A DNA stretch of 40,753 bases from Eubacterium sp. (GCA_017539165.1 JAFYHN010000089.1:1-40753), one strand, 5' to 3'. Counted from the stretch's first letter, positions 7,933-18,428 are shown. Numbers and translations: made by a program. Notes: a model not told the origin generated them from the letters alone.

Positions 7933-10764
7933 CTATTTCAGATATTTTTTCAGGTATTTTCCGGTATATGAACTTCTCTTTCTTGCCACTTCCTCCGGTG
8001 TTCCCTGTGTTACCACAGTTCCACCTCCGTTACCGCCTTCCGGTCCCATATCTATGATGTAATCAGCCTGTTTTATAACATCCATATTATGTTCAATAAC
8101 TATGACTGTATTGCCTCCGTCTGCAAACTGCTGCAAGATCAGAAGAAGTTTCTTGACATCATCAAAATGAAGTCCCGTGGTTGGCTCATCCAGAATGTAC
8201 ACAGTATTTCCTGTACTTCTCTTTGAGAGTTCTGTCGCAAGCTTTATTCTCTGTGCCTCTCCTCCCGAAAGGGTTGTCGACGGCTGTCCCAGCTTGATAT
8301 ATCCAAGACCAACATCCTGAAGAGTTTTGATCTTTCGGTATATGCTTGGAACTGCCTCGAAGAATTCACAGGCCTCATCCACAGACATATCAAGGACCTC
8401 AAATATATTCTTGCCCTTGTATCTGACTTCAAGAGTTTCCCTATTGTATCTCTTTCCTCCACAGACCTCACACGGCACATATATATCAGGAAGGAAATGC
8501 ATCTCTATCTTATTGATTCCGTCACCCTTACAAGCCTCACATCTTCCGCCTGAAACATTAAATGAAAATCTGCCCTTATTGTACCCCATAACCTTGGCAT
8601 CTTTCGTTTCAGCGAAGATAGCTCTGATCTGATCAAATACCCCTGTATACGTAGCCGGATTCGATCTTGGCGTTCTGCCTATCGGAGACTGGTCTATATC
8701 AATAACTTTATCAAGAGAATCATAACCGATCAAATCATCGTGCTTTCCAGGTTTAACCCTGGCTCTGTTAAGATCTCTGAGAAGTCTCTTTTTTACAATC
8801 TCATTTATCAGCGAACTCTTTCCAGAACCGGACACTCCCGTTACCACCGTAAAGATTCCAAGAGGAATCTGAACATCGATATTCTTCAGATTATTCTCCC
8901 TGGCACCCTTAACTGTCATCCAGCCTGCAGGCGTTCTTCTCTCCGACGGAACAGGGATTATCTCCTTACCACTCAGGTACTGACCCGTTATAGATTTCTT
9001 ACTCTTTATTATATCATCTATCGTTCCTTCAGCAACGATATTTCCACCTTTTATTCCGGCTTTCGGCCCTATATCCACTATATAATCTGCAGCACGCATG
9101 GTATCTTCATCATGTTCCACGACTATAAGCGTATTACCCAGATTCTGAAGTCGCTTAAGAGATTTAATAAGCTTGTCATTATCTCTCTGATGAAGTCCTA
9201 TGGAAGGCTCATCGAGGATGTACGTAACTCCAACAAGCCCGGAACCGATCTGAGTCGCCAGTCGTATTCGCTGCGCCTCTCCTCCTGAGAGTGATGCCGT
9301 CGCACGACTTAGTGTCAGATAATTAAGTCCGACATCCACCATGAATCTGAGTCTGTTTTTAATCTCTCTCAGGATATCTCTTCCGATCATCTCCTGGCGT
9401 TCAGTCAGCTGTAGATCCTCAACATACTGAGACAGCTCATCTATAGGCATCTCTGTCAGATCATATATATTCTTATCTCCGATAGTTACTGCGAGCGAAG
9501 CAGGCTTCAACCTTTTTCCTCCACAGACCTTACACGGAGTAAATGTCATGTAAGATTCGTAATCTGCTTTCATATCTTCAGATCCCGAATACTTATATCT
9601 TTCTTCTACATTTGCTATAAGTCCTTCGAAAGGATGGGTAAATGTACTTCTCCTTGTTCTCTGACTCTGATAATGTATTGATATCCTTCTTCCCCTGGTT
9701 CCGTTCATTATCACGTCTTTAGCCTCTTCAGGAAGATCACGATACGGAACATCCATCGAGAAATCATACGCCTCCGACAGTGCAACCAGAAGCGCATGGG
9801 TAAATGACTTCGCATCTCCACTGGAAGCCCACCCAGATACTGCTATCGCACCTTCATTCAGAGTTCTGGACTTATCCGGTATCATAAGATCCGGATCCAG
9901 TTTCCTCTCCCAGCCAATACCTGTACAAGCCGGACACGCTCCGAAAGGATTATTGAAAGAAAATGACCTCGGTTCTATCTCTTCAATAGAGATATTACAA
10001 TAAGGGCAGGAAAAACTATCCGAATACGTATATGTTTCCCCACCGATAACTTCTACTTCAACCGTTCCCTCTGCCTGTTTCAAAGCAGTTTCAAGAGAAC
10101 TTGCCAGTCTTGACTCTATCCCCTCCTTTATCACAAGGCGGTCAACCACTATACTGATGCTGTGTTTTATATTCTTCTCAAGTTTTATCTCTTCATCTAG
10201 GGTATACATGTTCCCATCCACAAGCACACGAACAAAGCCGCTTTTCTTCGCACGCTGAAGCAGCTTCTCGTGAGTACCCTTTCGGCCCCTTACAACAGGT
10301 GCAAGAACCTGAAACTTTGTCCTCTCCGGAAGTTCCATGATCTGATCGACCATCTGATCAACCGTCTGTCTCTCGATGACTCTTCCGCAGTTCGGGCAAT
10401 GCGGCGTTCCTATTCTTGCATACAAAAGTCTGAGATAATCATATATCTCCGTTACAGTTCCCACCGTCGATCTGGGATTCTTATTTGTAGACTTCTGATC
10501 TATTGATATAGCAGGTGATAACCCCTCTATCTTATCAACTTCTGGTTTATCCGCCTGCCCTAAAAACATTCGTGCATAGGAGGACAGAGATTCCATATAT
10601 CTTCTCTGCCCCTCGGCATAGATCGTATCAAATGCCAGAGAGGATTTTCCTGATCCGGAAAGTCCAGTAAACACTATGAATTTATTTCGAGGCAGAGTAA
10701 CATTTACATTGTTTAGGTTATGCTCTCTGGCACCCTGAACGGTTATATACTTAATCTCACTCAT
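7933..10764 (-). CDS. uvrA: Excinuclease ABC subunit A
   Basis: A full-length 943-residue UvrA, the damage-sensing ATPase of nucleotide excision repair that loads UvrB. The first ATPase half has Walker [10 protein letters not shown] (34-42), zinc-module cysteines in CPNCG and CPYC, and the signature [17 protein letters not shown] followed by [11 protein letters not shown]. The second half has [10 protein letters not shown], the zinc pairs CEACKGDG and [22 protein letters not shown] and [11 protein letters not shown]. The start codon has only a weak ribosome site (AGATAAG). It follows the foldase-like lipoprotein gene by 35 bases. With mfd two genes upstream, this run links transcription-coupled and general excision repair. 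uvrB and uvrC are not in the window. Confidence 0.98.
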   Translation of the reverse strand: MSEIKYITVQGAREHNLNNVNVTLPRNKFIVFTGLSGSGKSSLAFDTIYAEGQRRYMESLSSYARMFLGQADKPEVDKIEGLSPAISIDQKSTNKNPRSTVGTVTEIYDYLRLLYARIGTPHCPNCGRVIERQTVDQMVDQIMELPERTKFQVLAPVVRGRKGTHEKLLQRAKKSGFVRVLVDGNMYTLDEEIKLEKNIKHSISIVVDRLVIKEGIESRLASSLETALKQAEGTVEVEVIGGETYTYSDSFSCPYCNISIEEIEPRSFSFNNPFGACPACTGIGWERKLDPDLMIPDKSRTLNEGAIAVSGWASSGDAKSFTHALLVALSEAYDFSMDVPYRDLPEEAKDVIMNGTRGRRISIHYQSQRTRRSTFTHPFEGLIANVEERYKYSGSEDMKADYESYMTFTPCKVCGGKRLKPASLAVTIGDKNIYDLTEMPIDELSQYVEDLQLTERQEMIGRDILREIKNRLRFMVDVGLNYLTLSRATASLSGGEAQRIRLATQIGSGLVGVTYILDEPSIGLHQRDNDKLIKSLKRLQNLGNTLIVVEHDEDTMRAADYIVDIGPKAGIKGGNIVAEGTIDDIIKSKKSITGQYLSGKEIIPVPSERRTPAGWMTVKGARENNLKNIDVQIPLGIFTVVTGVSGSGKSSLINEIVKKRLLRDLNRARVKPGKHDDLIGYDSLDKVIDIDQSPIGRTPRSNPATYTGVFDQIRAIFAETKDAKVMGYNKGRFSFNVSGGRCEACKGDGINKIEMHFLPDIYVPCEVCGGKRYNRETLEVRYKGKNIFEVLDMSVDEACEFFEAVPSIYRKIKTLQDVGLGYIKLGQPSTTLSGGEAQRIKLATELSKRSTGNTVYILDEPTTGLHFDDVKKLLLILQQFADGGNTVIVIEHNMDVIKQADYIIDMGPEGGNGGGTVVTQGTPEEVARKRSSYTGKYLKKYLK

Positions 10765-10799
10765 CTTATCTAAAAATTTACCTTTATCTACATACCGGC

Positions 10800-11906
10800 C
10801 TAGAACTGAATTCCGGCATAAACATCAAAGTCGACTGATTTCTCATAACTGTAGTTAGAATCAGTTTCCCTCAGCCATTCCTCATACTTAGTTTCCATAT
10901 AGTTTCTTCTTTTTCCGACAAGAAGTTCTTCCTTTTTCTTATCAGTTGCATTTCTGTCCGTCTTAGCCTTCATATAGAAAATGTGATAACCATATTCCGA
11001 TTCAGTAACCAGACTGTAAGAACCATTTTCAAGGTCATACAGATTAGTCTCTATCTCTTCACCATATATTCCCCTGATCTCCGAACGAGTCATCGTATAA
11101 TATGAAGAATTATACAGACCATAGTACTCCGCAAGCCCTTCGATATTTGTACTGTTCGGATTAGTTGCTGAAGTACCATCATTTACTCCGCTTTCTATAG
11201 GATTGATCAGCGTATTGTACGCCTGAAGAGCCCTCTGATACTGAGCCTGTTTCTCATCTTCCGAAAACTTAGTCACGTCCCCGCTTGAGGCAACTGAATA
11301 ACAGTCAAAATACAGATCGTAAAATGTCGTCTCCTGCGCATCCTCATCTGAAACTTCTATAGCCGCAGAGTCTATTATCGCGTCATAAACCTTTCTTGCT
11401 ATGGCATTTTCCTGAATAACACTTTGGATCATATCGTAATCCAGCTGCATAGTCGATATCTGATCATCCGTCAGGTTCTTGTAGAATCTGCCAGCCTCTT
11501 CCACAACCTTATCAGACTCTTCCTGAGTAAGTGCAACCTTATACTCATTCGCCTTGGACGCAAGAAGCTTAACATGAACTATATCTTCAATGATGTCCTT
11601 TCTGGTCACATCTTCCATGTTGGCACTCTTGTTTCTGGTAACCGATATATCAATATCCCATATTCCGCCGCCATAAATCTTTTCATAGTCTTCCTTAACT
11701 GTATTGGCATACAGATAAACTTCACCCAGACTTATAGCATTTCCCGCAAATGTCAGCACTGTATCAGCTGCCTTTACTGATGAATTCTTCGCAGTTCCAC
11801 AGGCACAGAAGTTTACAGCCATCGATACCAGCGATATGATTGTAACCGCCTTCTTCATAAACAATCTTTTATTCTGTTTCATATTTTTTTTCGCATACTT
11901 GTTCAT
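10800..11906 (-). CDS. PrsA/SurA-like foldase lipoprotein (PpiC-related)
   Basis: A secreted protein of roughly 370 residues resembling extracytoplasmic peptidyl-prolyl isomerases/foldases. A basic N-terminus and hydrophobic stretch ([14 protein letters not shown]) lead to a lipobox-like CACG; the second cysteine is the likely lipidated residue. A SurA-N-like helical region follows. A C-terminal segment, [21 protein letters not shown], matches the end of parvulin (PpiC) domains, but the rest of the parvulin core is poorly recognisable, so isomerase activity is uncertain. The start is ambiguous: the ATG at 11918 overlaps the mfd stop codon with AAAGGA directly abutting it, while the ATG at 11906 has the same site 12 bases upstream. 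In Bacillus a prsA-like foldase gene lies elsewhere; here the protein is translationally coupled or nearly so to mfd. Confidence 0.78.
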   Translation of the reverse strand: MNKYAKKNMKQNKRLFMKKAVTIISLVSMAVNFCACGTAKNSSVKAADTVLTFAGNAISLGEVYLYANTVKEDYEKIYGGGIWDIDISVTRNKSANMEDVTRKDIIEDIVHVKLLASKANEYKVALTQEESDKVVEEAGRFYKNLTDDQISTMQLDYDMIQSVIQENAIARKVYDAIIDSAAIEVSDEDAQETTFYDLYFDCYSVASSGDVTKFSEDEKQAQYQRALQAYNTLINPIESGVNDGTSATNPNSTNIEGLAEYYGLYNSSYYTMTRSEIRGIYGEEIETNLYDLENGSYSLVTESEYGYHIFYMKAKTDRNATDKKKEELLVGKRRNYMETKYEEWLRETDSNYSYEKSVDFDVYAGIQF

Positions 11907-11914
11907 CTGTCGCT

Positions 11915-14900
11915 TCATTCCTTTGTAATGAGGTTATCATATATATCATCGATAACTCCTGCTATATTTGTAAGCATGTTCTCCTGGATAAGACTTGATG
12001 TCTTCACTGCGAATCCTGATTCCTTCAGAGTGATAAGTTTCAGATCACCTTTATACTTCTTGATAAACTTCGGAATCTTATCTACATCGATTCGAGCGCC
12101 ATCTTTCATTATATACTGAACGCATCCATTTGCATAGCGAATATGTGTCATATTCGCCTTATGCGCTTTCGCCCTTATAAGAGCAACCTGGATCAGACGA
12201 TCCATAGCCTTCGGAAGCTCTCCAAATCTATCCTCCGCCTCTGCAACAACTGCTTCTGCATCCTCATCATTCTCTATATGAGATATCCTCTTGTATAGTT
12301 CAAGCTTCAGATATTCGCTTCTCACATACTCATCCGGAATATATGCATCCACCGGAATATCCACCGAAGTGTCAAAATCTTCTTCCATATCTTCTCCGAG
12401 ACGTGATCTTATAGCCTTGTTAAGAAGCTTAACGTACAAGTCATAACCTATCTCTTCCATATGTCCGGACTGACTGCTTCCGAGGACATTTCCCGCTCCT
12501 CTTATCTCCAGATCCTTCATAGATATCTTATACCCAGAACCGAGTTCTGTGAATTCACGAATAGCAGAAAGCCTCTTCTGAGCAACTTCCTTTATGACTT
12601 TATCCCTCTGGTACATAAGAAATGCATAAGCCGATCTGTCAGACCTTCCAACTCGACCTCTCAACTGGTAGAGCTGAGCAAGCCCGAAGTTATCAGCATT
12701 ATGAATTATCATCGTATTTACATTCGGTATATCAAGACCGGTTTCTATAATGGTCGTGGAAACAAGAACATCTATATCTCCATTGATGAATGCATGCATT
12801 ATGTCTTCGAGTTCGCGTTCTCTCATCTTTCCATGAGCAAACTCTATAACCGCATCAGGGAGAATCGCTCTCAACTCTCCCGTTATCCTTTCAATATCAT
12901 CGACACGGTTGTATACGTAATAAACCTGTCCTTTGCGGGCGAGCTCTCTGGATATAGCTTCCTTGACTATCTCTCTATCATACTCCATAACATATGTCTG
13001 GATCGGACGTCTATCCACCGGAGGTTCCTCAAGGATACTCATATCTCTTACACCTATAAGACTCATATGCAGAGTTCTTGGAATAGGCGTAGCAGTAAGA
13101 GTCAGAACATCGACATTATTCTTCATCTGCTTTATAGACTCTTTATGTTTAACACCAAACCTCTGTTCTTCATCGATGATAAGAAGTCCCAGAGATTTGA
13201 AACTCACATCCTTTGAAAGAAGTCTATGAGTTCCCACAACTATATCTACAGAACCATTCTTCAGCCCTTCGATAGTTTCCTTTGCCTGCTTGGTAGTACA
13301 GAATCTGGAAAGGGACTTGATATTGATAGGATAGTCCTTCATCCTCTTGACAAATGTATTCATGTGCTGTTCTGCAAGAATAGTGGTTGGAACAAGATAT
13401 GCAACCTGTTTGCCGTCCTGAACCGCTTTGAACGCAGCACGGATCGCTACCTCGGTTTTTCCAAATCCAACATCTCCGCAGATAAGTCTGTCCATGATCT
13501 TCGTGCTTTCCATATCACGTTTTGTATCTTCTATAGCATGAAGCTGATCTGGAGTTTCCTCATAAGGGAACAATTCCTCGAATTCTGTCTGCCACACAGT
13601 ATCCTTGGAATAAGAGTATCCCTTTTTATTCTGTCTGACAGCATAAAGAGCTATCAGTTCATCAGCTATATTATCGACATTTGACTTAACTCTCGCGCGA
13701 GTCTTAGTCCACTGTTCTCCTCCGAGTTTATGAAGCTTTGGTGGTTTTGAATCCTTGCTGGAATACTTTCCAATAAGACTCAGCTGTTCAACCGGGATGA
13801 AAAGTTTTCCACCGCCATCATAGTCTATATTTATATAATCTCTTTCTCTTCCGTCAGAGGTTTTTACCTTTTCTATCCCCTTATAGATACCGATCCCGTG
13901 ACGTTCATGCACAACATAGTCACCTACCGTTATCTCATCGAGGCTGTTATATCTTTCGCCTTCGTACTTTTTGGCAAATCGTTTACGTGATGTCTTTCTC
14001 TCTCCAAAAAGCTCATTCTCACAGATGCAGACAATCTTTGCCTTATCCACTCTGTATCCCTGCTGAAGACTTCCCTTAGTGACCATAACCTCTTTAGGTT
14101 CAAGAAGTCTTTCTTTACCTACAGAGAAGAATGCCGGAATATCTTCTGCCGTAAGAACATCAACTAGTCTCTTACCTCTGGTCGCCGATGGAGATACATA
14201 AACAATCTTATAGCCATCTTTTCTCCACATCCTGATATCGGATATAAGCCTGTCGGTATCTCCCCTATACGAACCTATACCCTTCGTTTCAAGCTGCAAA
14301 GCTTCCTTCTCGTTCCAATCTTTTTCTGTTCTGTAGAACTCCGAAAGAAGTACCGGATATCTTTCCAGAACTCTGGCAACAGTTTCCTTATCATTGTAGA
14401 GTACATCGGCCTGACCCGGAAGAATATATCCGCACTCAAGTCTCGCCTGCATTGAGATTGAGAATTCCTTGGCATAAGCCGATGCCCTCTGAAGAACACT
14501 CTCTGGTTCATCTATAAATATCGGAGTTTCCTCTGGAAGATAATCCAGAAATGACACACATGTGGTAAAAAAATACGAAACGAAACTATCAAGACCAGAA
14601 GTTGAACTGTACTCCATAACTTCTTCTTTGATATTTCTCACATAAGACCTAAGCCTTGCATAGCTTTCAGTCTTCATTTCCTTCTTAAATGCCCCCGCAA
14701 TTTTTTCACATTCAGCTTCTATGGCATCAATTCCACGACGTTTTCTTGCATTACTAAGAACATATTCACTGGCAGGAAGAACCTCAATACTATCAACATT
14801 CTCAATAGAACGCTGACTCCCCTCATCAAAATATCTGATAGAGTCTATCTCATCTCCGAAGAATTCAACACGACAAGGGCACTCTTCTGTAAGGGGGTAT

Positions 14901-15451
14901 ATATCAAGTATACCTCCCCTAGCAGAAAACTGCCCTCTGGATTCAACAACTGCAACATTCTCATATCCGAGCATCACGAGCCGTTTCTTTATATCGTCCA
15001 TCTCTATCTCCTGTCCGACGCTAAGTTCGAAGGAGTGACGTTTAAAGTACTTCATATCCGGCAGCTTATCCATGATACCGTCTATGGTTGTGATTATCAC
15101 AGTATGTTCATTCTTATATATTCTTTTCAGGATTTCCAGTCGCCTGGCCGATGTCAGATTACCATGCACATCCGCATAGTAGAAAAGCGCATCCTTAGCC
15201 GGATACAGATAGACATCTCTGTCATAGAATCTGTAATCCTCATACAGTTTCTCAGCTCTCGCATCATCATATGTTACAACAAGAGTAAAGAGACTGTCGC
15301 TTTTCAGACTTTCTATTATAAGCGGTCGGGTATTCTTCGAAATCCCCCAGATATTGACCGGCAGATGGTCAGCTTTTTTCTTGCTGTCCATCCATCCGCG
15401 CACTGTGGAGATCTCATCCGTCAGACTGATCGGTTTTACTAGTGCTTCCAT
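11915..15451 (-). CDS. mfd: Transcription-repair coupling factor
   Basis: A full-length Mfd of about 1178 residues, which removes stalled RNA polymerase and recruits UvrA. The N-terminal UvrB-like module (GILDIYPLTEECPCRVEFFG) is followed by the RNA polymerase interaction domain (GDYVVHERHGIGIYKGIEK). The translocase motor has GDVGFGKTEVAIRAAFKAVQ, DEEQRFGVKHKE, TLTATPIPRTLHMS and the TRG/helicase block IIHNADNFGLAQLYQLRGRVGR. The C-terminal regulatory domain is present. ATG at 15451 is preferred because AAAGGTG lies about 6 bases before it; the upstream GTG at 15460 lies within that site. The pth gene ends 14 bases upstream. The order pth-mfd is conserved in Firmicutes. Confidence 0.97.
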   Translation of the reverse strand: MEALVKPISLTDEISTVRGWMDSKKKADHLPVNIWGISKNTRPLIIESLKSDSLFTLVVTYDDARAEKLYEDYRFYDRDVYLYPAKDALFYYADVHGNLTSARRLEILKRIYKNEHTVIITTIDGIMDKLPDMKYFKRHSFELSVGQEIEMDDIKKRLVMLGYENVAVVESRGQFSARGGILDIYPLTEECPCRVEFFGDEIDSIRYFDEGSQRSIENVDSIEVLPASEYVLSNARKRRGIDAIEAECEKIAGAFKKEMKTESYARLRSYVRNIKEEVMEYSSTSGLDSFVSYFFTTCVSFLDYLPEETPIFIDEPESVLQRASAYAKEFSISMQARLECGYILPGQADVLYNDKETVARVLERYPVLLSEFYRTEKDWNEKEALQLETKGIGSYRGDTDRLISDIRMWRKDGYKIVYVSPSATRGKRLVDVLTAEDIPAFFSVGKERLLEPKEVMVTKGSLQQGYRVDKAKIVCICENELFGERKTSRKRFAKKYEGERYNSLDEITVGDYVVHERHGIGIYKGIEKVKTSDGRERDYINIDYDGGGKLFIPVEQLSLIGKYSSKDSKPPKLHKLGGEQWTKTRARVKSNVDNIADELIALYAVRQNKKGYSYSKDTVWQTEFEELFPYEETPDQLHAIEDTKRDMESTKIMDRLICGDVGFGKTEVAIRAAFKAVQDGKQVAYLVPTTILAEQHMNTFVKRMKDYPINIKSLSRFCTTKQAKETIEGLKNGSVDIVVGTHRLLSKDVSFKSLGLLIIDEEQRFGVKHKESIKQMKNNVDVLTLTATPIPRTLHMSLIGVRDMSILEEPPVDRRPIQTYVMEYDREIVKEAISRELARKGQVYYVYNRVDDIERITGELRAILPDAVIEFAHGKMRERELEDIMHAFINGDIDVLVSTTIIETGLDIPNVNTMIIHNADNFGLAQLYQLRGRVGRSDRSAYAFLMYQRDKVIKEVAQKRLSAIREFTELGSGYKISMKDLEIRGAGNVLGSSQSGHMEEIGYDLYVKLLNKAIRSRLGEDMEEDFDTSVDIPVDAYIPDEYVRSEYLKLELYKRISHIENDEDAEAVVAEAEDRFGELPKAMDRLIQVALIRAKAHKANMTHIRYANGCVQYIMKDGARIDVDKIPKFIKKYKGDLKLITLKESGFAVKTSSLIQENMLTNIAGVIDDIYDNLITKE

Positions 15452-15465
15452 ACTATGCACCTTTA

Positions 15466-16023
15466 TCAGTTGTACTGGTTCATGGCGCTATTCACACCAT
15501 TTACTATTATCTCCGCACAGGCATTAACAGCCTTATCAACCGTTTCTCTCATAAGCGGGAGTTCTTCAGTAGATAACCTTCCAAGCACGTGATCCGCAAG
15601 ATCCCATCCTTCAGGCTTTTTTCCAACTCCAACTTTAATACGGTCAAACTGATCTGTTCCGATATGAGCTATGATATCCTTGATGCCGTTATGTCCTCCC
15701 GCACTTCCTCGGGCTCTTATCCTTAGCTTGCCCACATCCAGATCAACATCATCATATATGACTATCAGATCTTCAGGTTCACATTTATAAAAATGCAGCA
15801 GTTCGCTTACAGCTTCACCACTGAGATTCATATAGGTCTGAGGCTGCGCAAGTACAACCTTTTCTCCTTCTATATATCCGTGACCCGTGACCGATTTACA
15901 CTCTTTTTTGTTGAAAGGTATACCGAACTTATCAGATATACCTATAACGACAGAAAACCCGGTGTTGTGCCGGGTGCCTGCATATTTTATTCCTGGGTTT
16001 CCCAACCCTACTATGATTTTCAT
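15466..16023 (-). CDS. pth: Peptidyl-tRNA hydrolase
   Basis: A 185-residue enzyme that frees tRNA from peptidyl-tRNA dropped by ribosomes. It opens with MKIIVGLGNPGIKYAGTRHN, including the catalytic His-Asn pair. It continues with QPQTYMNLSGEAV, IYDDVDLDVGKLRIR, GSAGGHNGIKDI and FDRIKVGVGKK, all family signatures in order and at normal spacing. GAGG precedes the ATG. The gene lies between the GlmU-like gene (54-base gap) and mfd, as in the Bacillus order glmU-prs-pth-mfd, except that prs and ctc are absent here. Confidence 0.97.
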   Translation of the reverse strand: MKIIVGLGNPGIKYAGTRHNTGFSVVIGISDKFGIPFNKKECKSVTGHGYIEGEKVVLAQPQTYMNLSGEAVSELLHFYKCEPEDLIVIYDDVDLDVGKLRIRARGSAGGHNGIKDIIAHIGTDQFDRIKVGVGKKPEGWDLADHVLGRLSTEELPLMRETVDKAVNACAEIIVNGVNSAMNQYN

Positions 16024-16077
16024 CTTTTACCTCGTACTGAAAGAATAGAATTTCCTTCTTCTGTCGAGTAGAACACT

Positions 16078-16836
16078 TCAAGCGGTCTTGTCAATATTAT
16101 CCAGATTAATTCTTGATCTCATGATAGCTTCTGCCTCTGCAAGCTGAGCTTTCGTGTTCACTCCAAGAATCTCATTTATATCATCTATAGGCATAGCATC
16201 TACCTTAAGACCCGTGCTCTTGATTATAGCAATAGTATCTGTCAGATAGTACTCGCCCTGAGCATTGTTGTTTGTGAGTTTATCAAGACTGAAATTAAGC
16301 GCCTCAGAATTGAACACATACATTCCGGAATTGATCTCATTTACCTCAAGCTCTTCCTCTGTACAGTCTTTCTGCTCTACTATCTTAGTGAAAGCACCCT
16401 TATCATCACGAATTATTCTTCCGTAACCCGTAGGATCATCTACCTTCGCAGATAAAACAGTAACGCCGTTAGATTCCTTCTTATGAACATCATGGAGTCT
16501 CTTTATAGTCTCTGAACTGATAAGCGGAGTATCTCCACAGAGAACTATAACGTCACCCTCTGTTCCTATCTTATCTCTGGCACACATTACAGCATGTCCT
16601 GTTCCAAGCTGTTCATGCTGCTCTGCAAATTCAACTATATCAAGAATCTCTCTCTTAACAAGCTGACCTTCATAACCTACGATTACGATGACTTCAGTAG
16701 CACCTGCATCCTTCGCAGCCTGTATAGTATGATGTACCATAGTTTCTCCGCAAACCTTGTGAAGAACCTTAGGCAGATCTGACTCCATACGGGTTCCTTT
16801 ACCCGCTGCAAGAATTACAGCCTTAAACTTGTCCAT
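16078..16836 (-). CDS. glmU: UDP-GlcNAc pyrophosphorylase, GlmU N-terminal domain only
   Basis: A 252-residue nucleotidyltransferase carrying the GlmU signature LAAGKGTRMESDLPKVLHKV at the N-terminus, then the EQLGTGHAVMCA motif, VLCGDTPLI, GYGRIIRD, NEINSGMYVF and NAQGEYYLTD. It ends with VNTKAQLAEAEAIMRSRINL. That is where bifunctional GlmU proteins (about 455 residues) continue into the left-handed beta-helix acetyltransferase domain. Here a stop follows and only 54 bases remain before pth, with no hexapeptide repeats. The predicted activity is therefore GlcNAc-1-phosphate to UDP-GlcNAc only; acetylation of GlcN-1-phosphate must be done by another protein. AGGAGG precedes the ATG, and a good promoter and the spoVG terminator lie upstream. 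Confidence 0.9.
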   Translation of the reverse strand: MDKFKAVILAAGKGTRMESDLPKVLHKVCGETMVHHTIQAAKDAGATEVIVIVGYEGQLVKREILDIVEFAEQHEQLGTGHAVMCARDKIGTEGDVIVLCGDTPLISSETIKRLHDVHKKESNGVTVLSAKVDDPTGYGRIIRDDKGAFTKIVEQKDCTEEELEVNEINSGMYVFNSEALNFSLDKLTNNNAQGEYYLTDTIAIIKSTGLKVDAMPIDDINEILGVNTKAQLAEAEAIMRSRINLDNIDKTA

Positions 16837-16892
16837 TACTTACTCATCCTCCTAAAATGGGTACTCCCCCCGCTTTTTTTCAAAGCCCACGT

Positions 16893-16921
16893 ATTATAAC
16901 AAAATATATTAGATTTTACAA
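16893..16921 (-). promoter_or_regulatory. Sigma-A-type promoter upstream of glmU-pth-mfd
   Basis: The minus strand shows TTGTAA, a 17-base spacer and a perfect TATAAT. The transcript start would fall about 50 bases before the GlmU start codon. It lies downstream of the spoVG terminator, so the operon need not depend on read-through. Confidence 0.75.
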
Positions 16922-16951
16922 GTCTTTGATTTAGATGCCCTATTTCACATG

Positions 16952-16981
16952 AAAAAAAGCAGGTTTGAAACCTGCTTTTTT
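16952..16981 (-). terminator. Rho-independent terminator after spoVG
   Basis: The stem GCAGGTTT/AAACCTGC is flanked by a run of A on one side and T on the other (7 T on the minus strand, 6 T on the plus strand), so it can work in both directions. It lies 18 bases beyond the spoVG stop codon. Confidence 0.9.
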
Positions 16982-16999
16982 CCTTCATTGAATATAACT

Positions 17000-17275
17000 T
17001 TACTGGACTACCGGCTCTTCTTCAGGAGTCTCAGCATACTTTGCAAGTATAAGATCCTGAATACGGCTTCTAGTCTCTGAATTGATCGGATGAGCTATAT
17101 CCCTATACTCTCCATCTGATGATTTGCGGCTTGGCATTGCTATGAAAAGCCCCTTCTCTCCTTCAATAACTTTGATATCATGAATTACAAATTCATTATC
17201 TATAGTTATTGAAACTACCGCCTTCATCTTGCCGTCTTTTGCTACTCTTCTTACTCTTACATCTGTAATCTCCAT
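17000..17275 (-). CDS. spoVG: SpoVG family regulator
   Basis: A 91-residue SpoVG protein, a small nucleic-acid-binding regulator known to affect septation and capsule or virulence genes in Firmicutes. It begins [11 protein letters not shown], followed by [31 protein letters not shown] and YRDIAHPI, the conserved core. ATG at 17275 is chosen because GGGAGG lies about 10 bases upstream. A TTG extension to 17293 would swallow that site. It sits directly after glgD (27-base gap) and is followed by a terminator, so it may be expressed with glgC-glgD unless an unseen promoter lies in glgD. Its place upstream of glmU is the usual Firmicutes order. Confidence 0.95.
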   Translation of the reverse strand: MEITDVRVRRVAKDGKMKAVVSITIDNEFVIHDIKVIEGEKGLFIAMPSRKSSDGEYRDIAHPINSETRSRIQDLILAKYAETPEEEPVVQ

Positions 17276-17302
17276 AGTTGTGTAACCTCCCAATTTCTTT
17301 TA

Positions 17303-18427
17303 CTATAGCGTATATCTAAAACTCTTTTCAATGACGATCTTCGGATTCAACGCCTCTCCAGTATGGACCGTATTCGCTTTGATAGTATCTCTACTCTCCA
17401 CTATACAGTTTTCAATATAACAATTGTCTCCGATATGTACATCATTAAGTATGATAGAGTTTTTAATTACGCAATTGTTGCCTACATAAACCTTCTTGAA
17501 CAGAACTGAGTTTTCTACGGATCCGTTGATGATACATCCGCTTGCTATAAGCGAATTCGAAGTTACCGCATCACCGTTAAACTTAGCTGGAGGGAGGTCC
17601 TCAACCTTTGTATATACTCCCGGCGTAGTTCGGAAGAAATGGTCTCTAACCTCTGATTTCAGGAAGTCCATATTAGTCTTAAAATATGAATCTACTGAAC
17701 CGATGTTTCTCCAATAAGACTCCAGTCTATACGCATTGATTCTCTTAACATTCTTGTACCTAATAAGGATATCTTTTACAAAGTCTGTTCGTCCTTCTGC
17801 AGCTGACGCTTCCAGTAGCTCTATAAGCTGTCGGCGTCTTACAATATAAACACCGATGGATGCCGTCGAGGTCTCGGCAACGAGTGGTTTCTCTTCAAAA
17901 TCGAGAACACGTCCGTTATCTCCTACCTTTACAACACCGAATCTGGAAATGTCATCCTCATCAGCTCCTATCTCCTTTGTTACAATGGTTATATCAGCAT
18001 TCTTGGCGATATGATCTTCAAGAACCTTGTTATAATCCATCTTGTATACACAATCTCCGGAAGCTATGACCACGTATGGCTCATGTGCATCCTTAAGGAA
18101 ACCTATGTTTTGATATAGAGCATCTGCAGTCCCCTTATACCAATAGCTGTTTGTAGCAGTTATTGTTGGTGTAAATATGTAAAGGCCACCCTGTTTTCTT
18201 CCGAAATCCCACCACTTAGATGAATTAAGGTGTTCATTCAGAGATCTTGAATTGTACTGCGTAAATACTGCAACCTTCTGAATGTGTGAATTTGACATGT
18301 TGGAGAGCGAAAAATCAATTGCTCTGTAGCATCCCGCCATAGGCATAGCTGCTGTAGCTCGTTTAGCCGATAATTCTCCCATCCTGCTGCTATTTCCACC
18401 TGCCAGAATTATTCCTATAGCTCTCAT
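17303..18427 (-). CDS. glgD: GlgD, regulatory-type subunit of glucose-1-phosphate adenylyltransferase
   Basis: A 374-residue paralogue of GlgC that in Firmicutes forms a mixed complex with GlgC and raises its ADP-glucose synthesis. The nucleotide-binding loop is degenerate: GGNSSRMGELSAKR in place of the catalytic GGQGSRLxxLTxxR form. AIDFSLSNMSNSHI, VVIASGDCVYKMDY and SIGVYIVRRR identify the GlgD subgroup. The C-terminal third is a left-handed beta-helix (NSVLFKKVYVGNNCVIKNSI). ATG at 18427 is preferred, with AGGTG 6 bases upstream; the glgC stop codon is one base before it, so translation is coupled. spoVG follows. Confidence 0.95.
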   Translation of the reverse strand: MRAIGIILAGGNSSRMGELSAKRATAAMPMAGCYRAIDFSLSNMSNSHIQKVAVFTQYNSRSLNEHLNSSKWWDFGRKQGGLYIFTPTITATNSYWYKGTADALYQNIGFLKDAHEPYVVIASGDCVYKMDYNKVLEDHIAKNADITIVTKEIGADEDDISRFGVVKVGDNGRVLDFEEKPLVAETSTASIGVYIVRRRQLIELLEASAAEGRTDFVKDILIRYKNVKRINAYRLESYWRNIGSVDSYFKTNMDFLKSEVRDHFFRTTPGVYTKVEDLPPAKFNGDAVTSNSLIASGCIINGSVENSVLFKKVYVGNNCVIKNSIILNDVHIGDNCYIENCIVESRDTIKANTVHTGEALNPKIVIEKSFRYTL

Positions 18428-18428
18428 A

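Noticed and set aside
12461-13216. A 251-codon plus-strand open frame inside mfd
   Set aside because: It is antisense to the conserved Mfd motor domain, has no ribosome site or recognisable domain, and its composition follows from the mfd codons.
16078-16836. GlmU as a frameshifted pseudogene
   Set aside because: The 54 bases after the stop contain no remnant of the beta-helix domain and pth begins at once, so it is not a recent frameshift.
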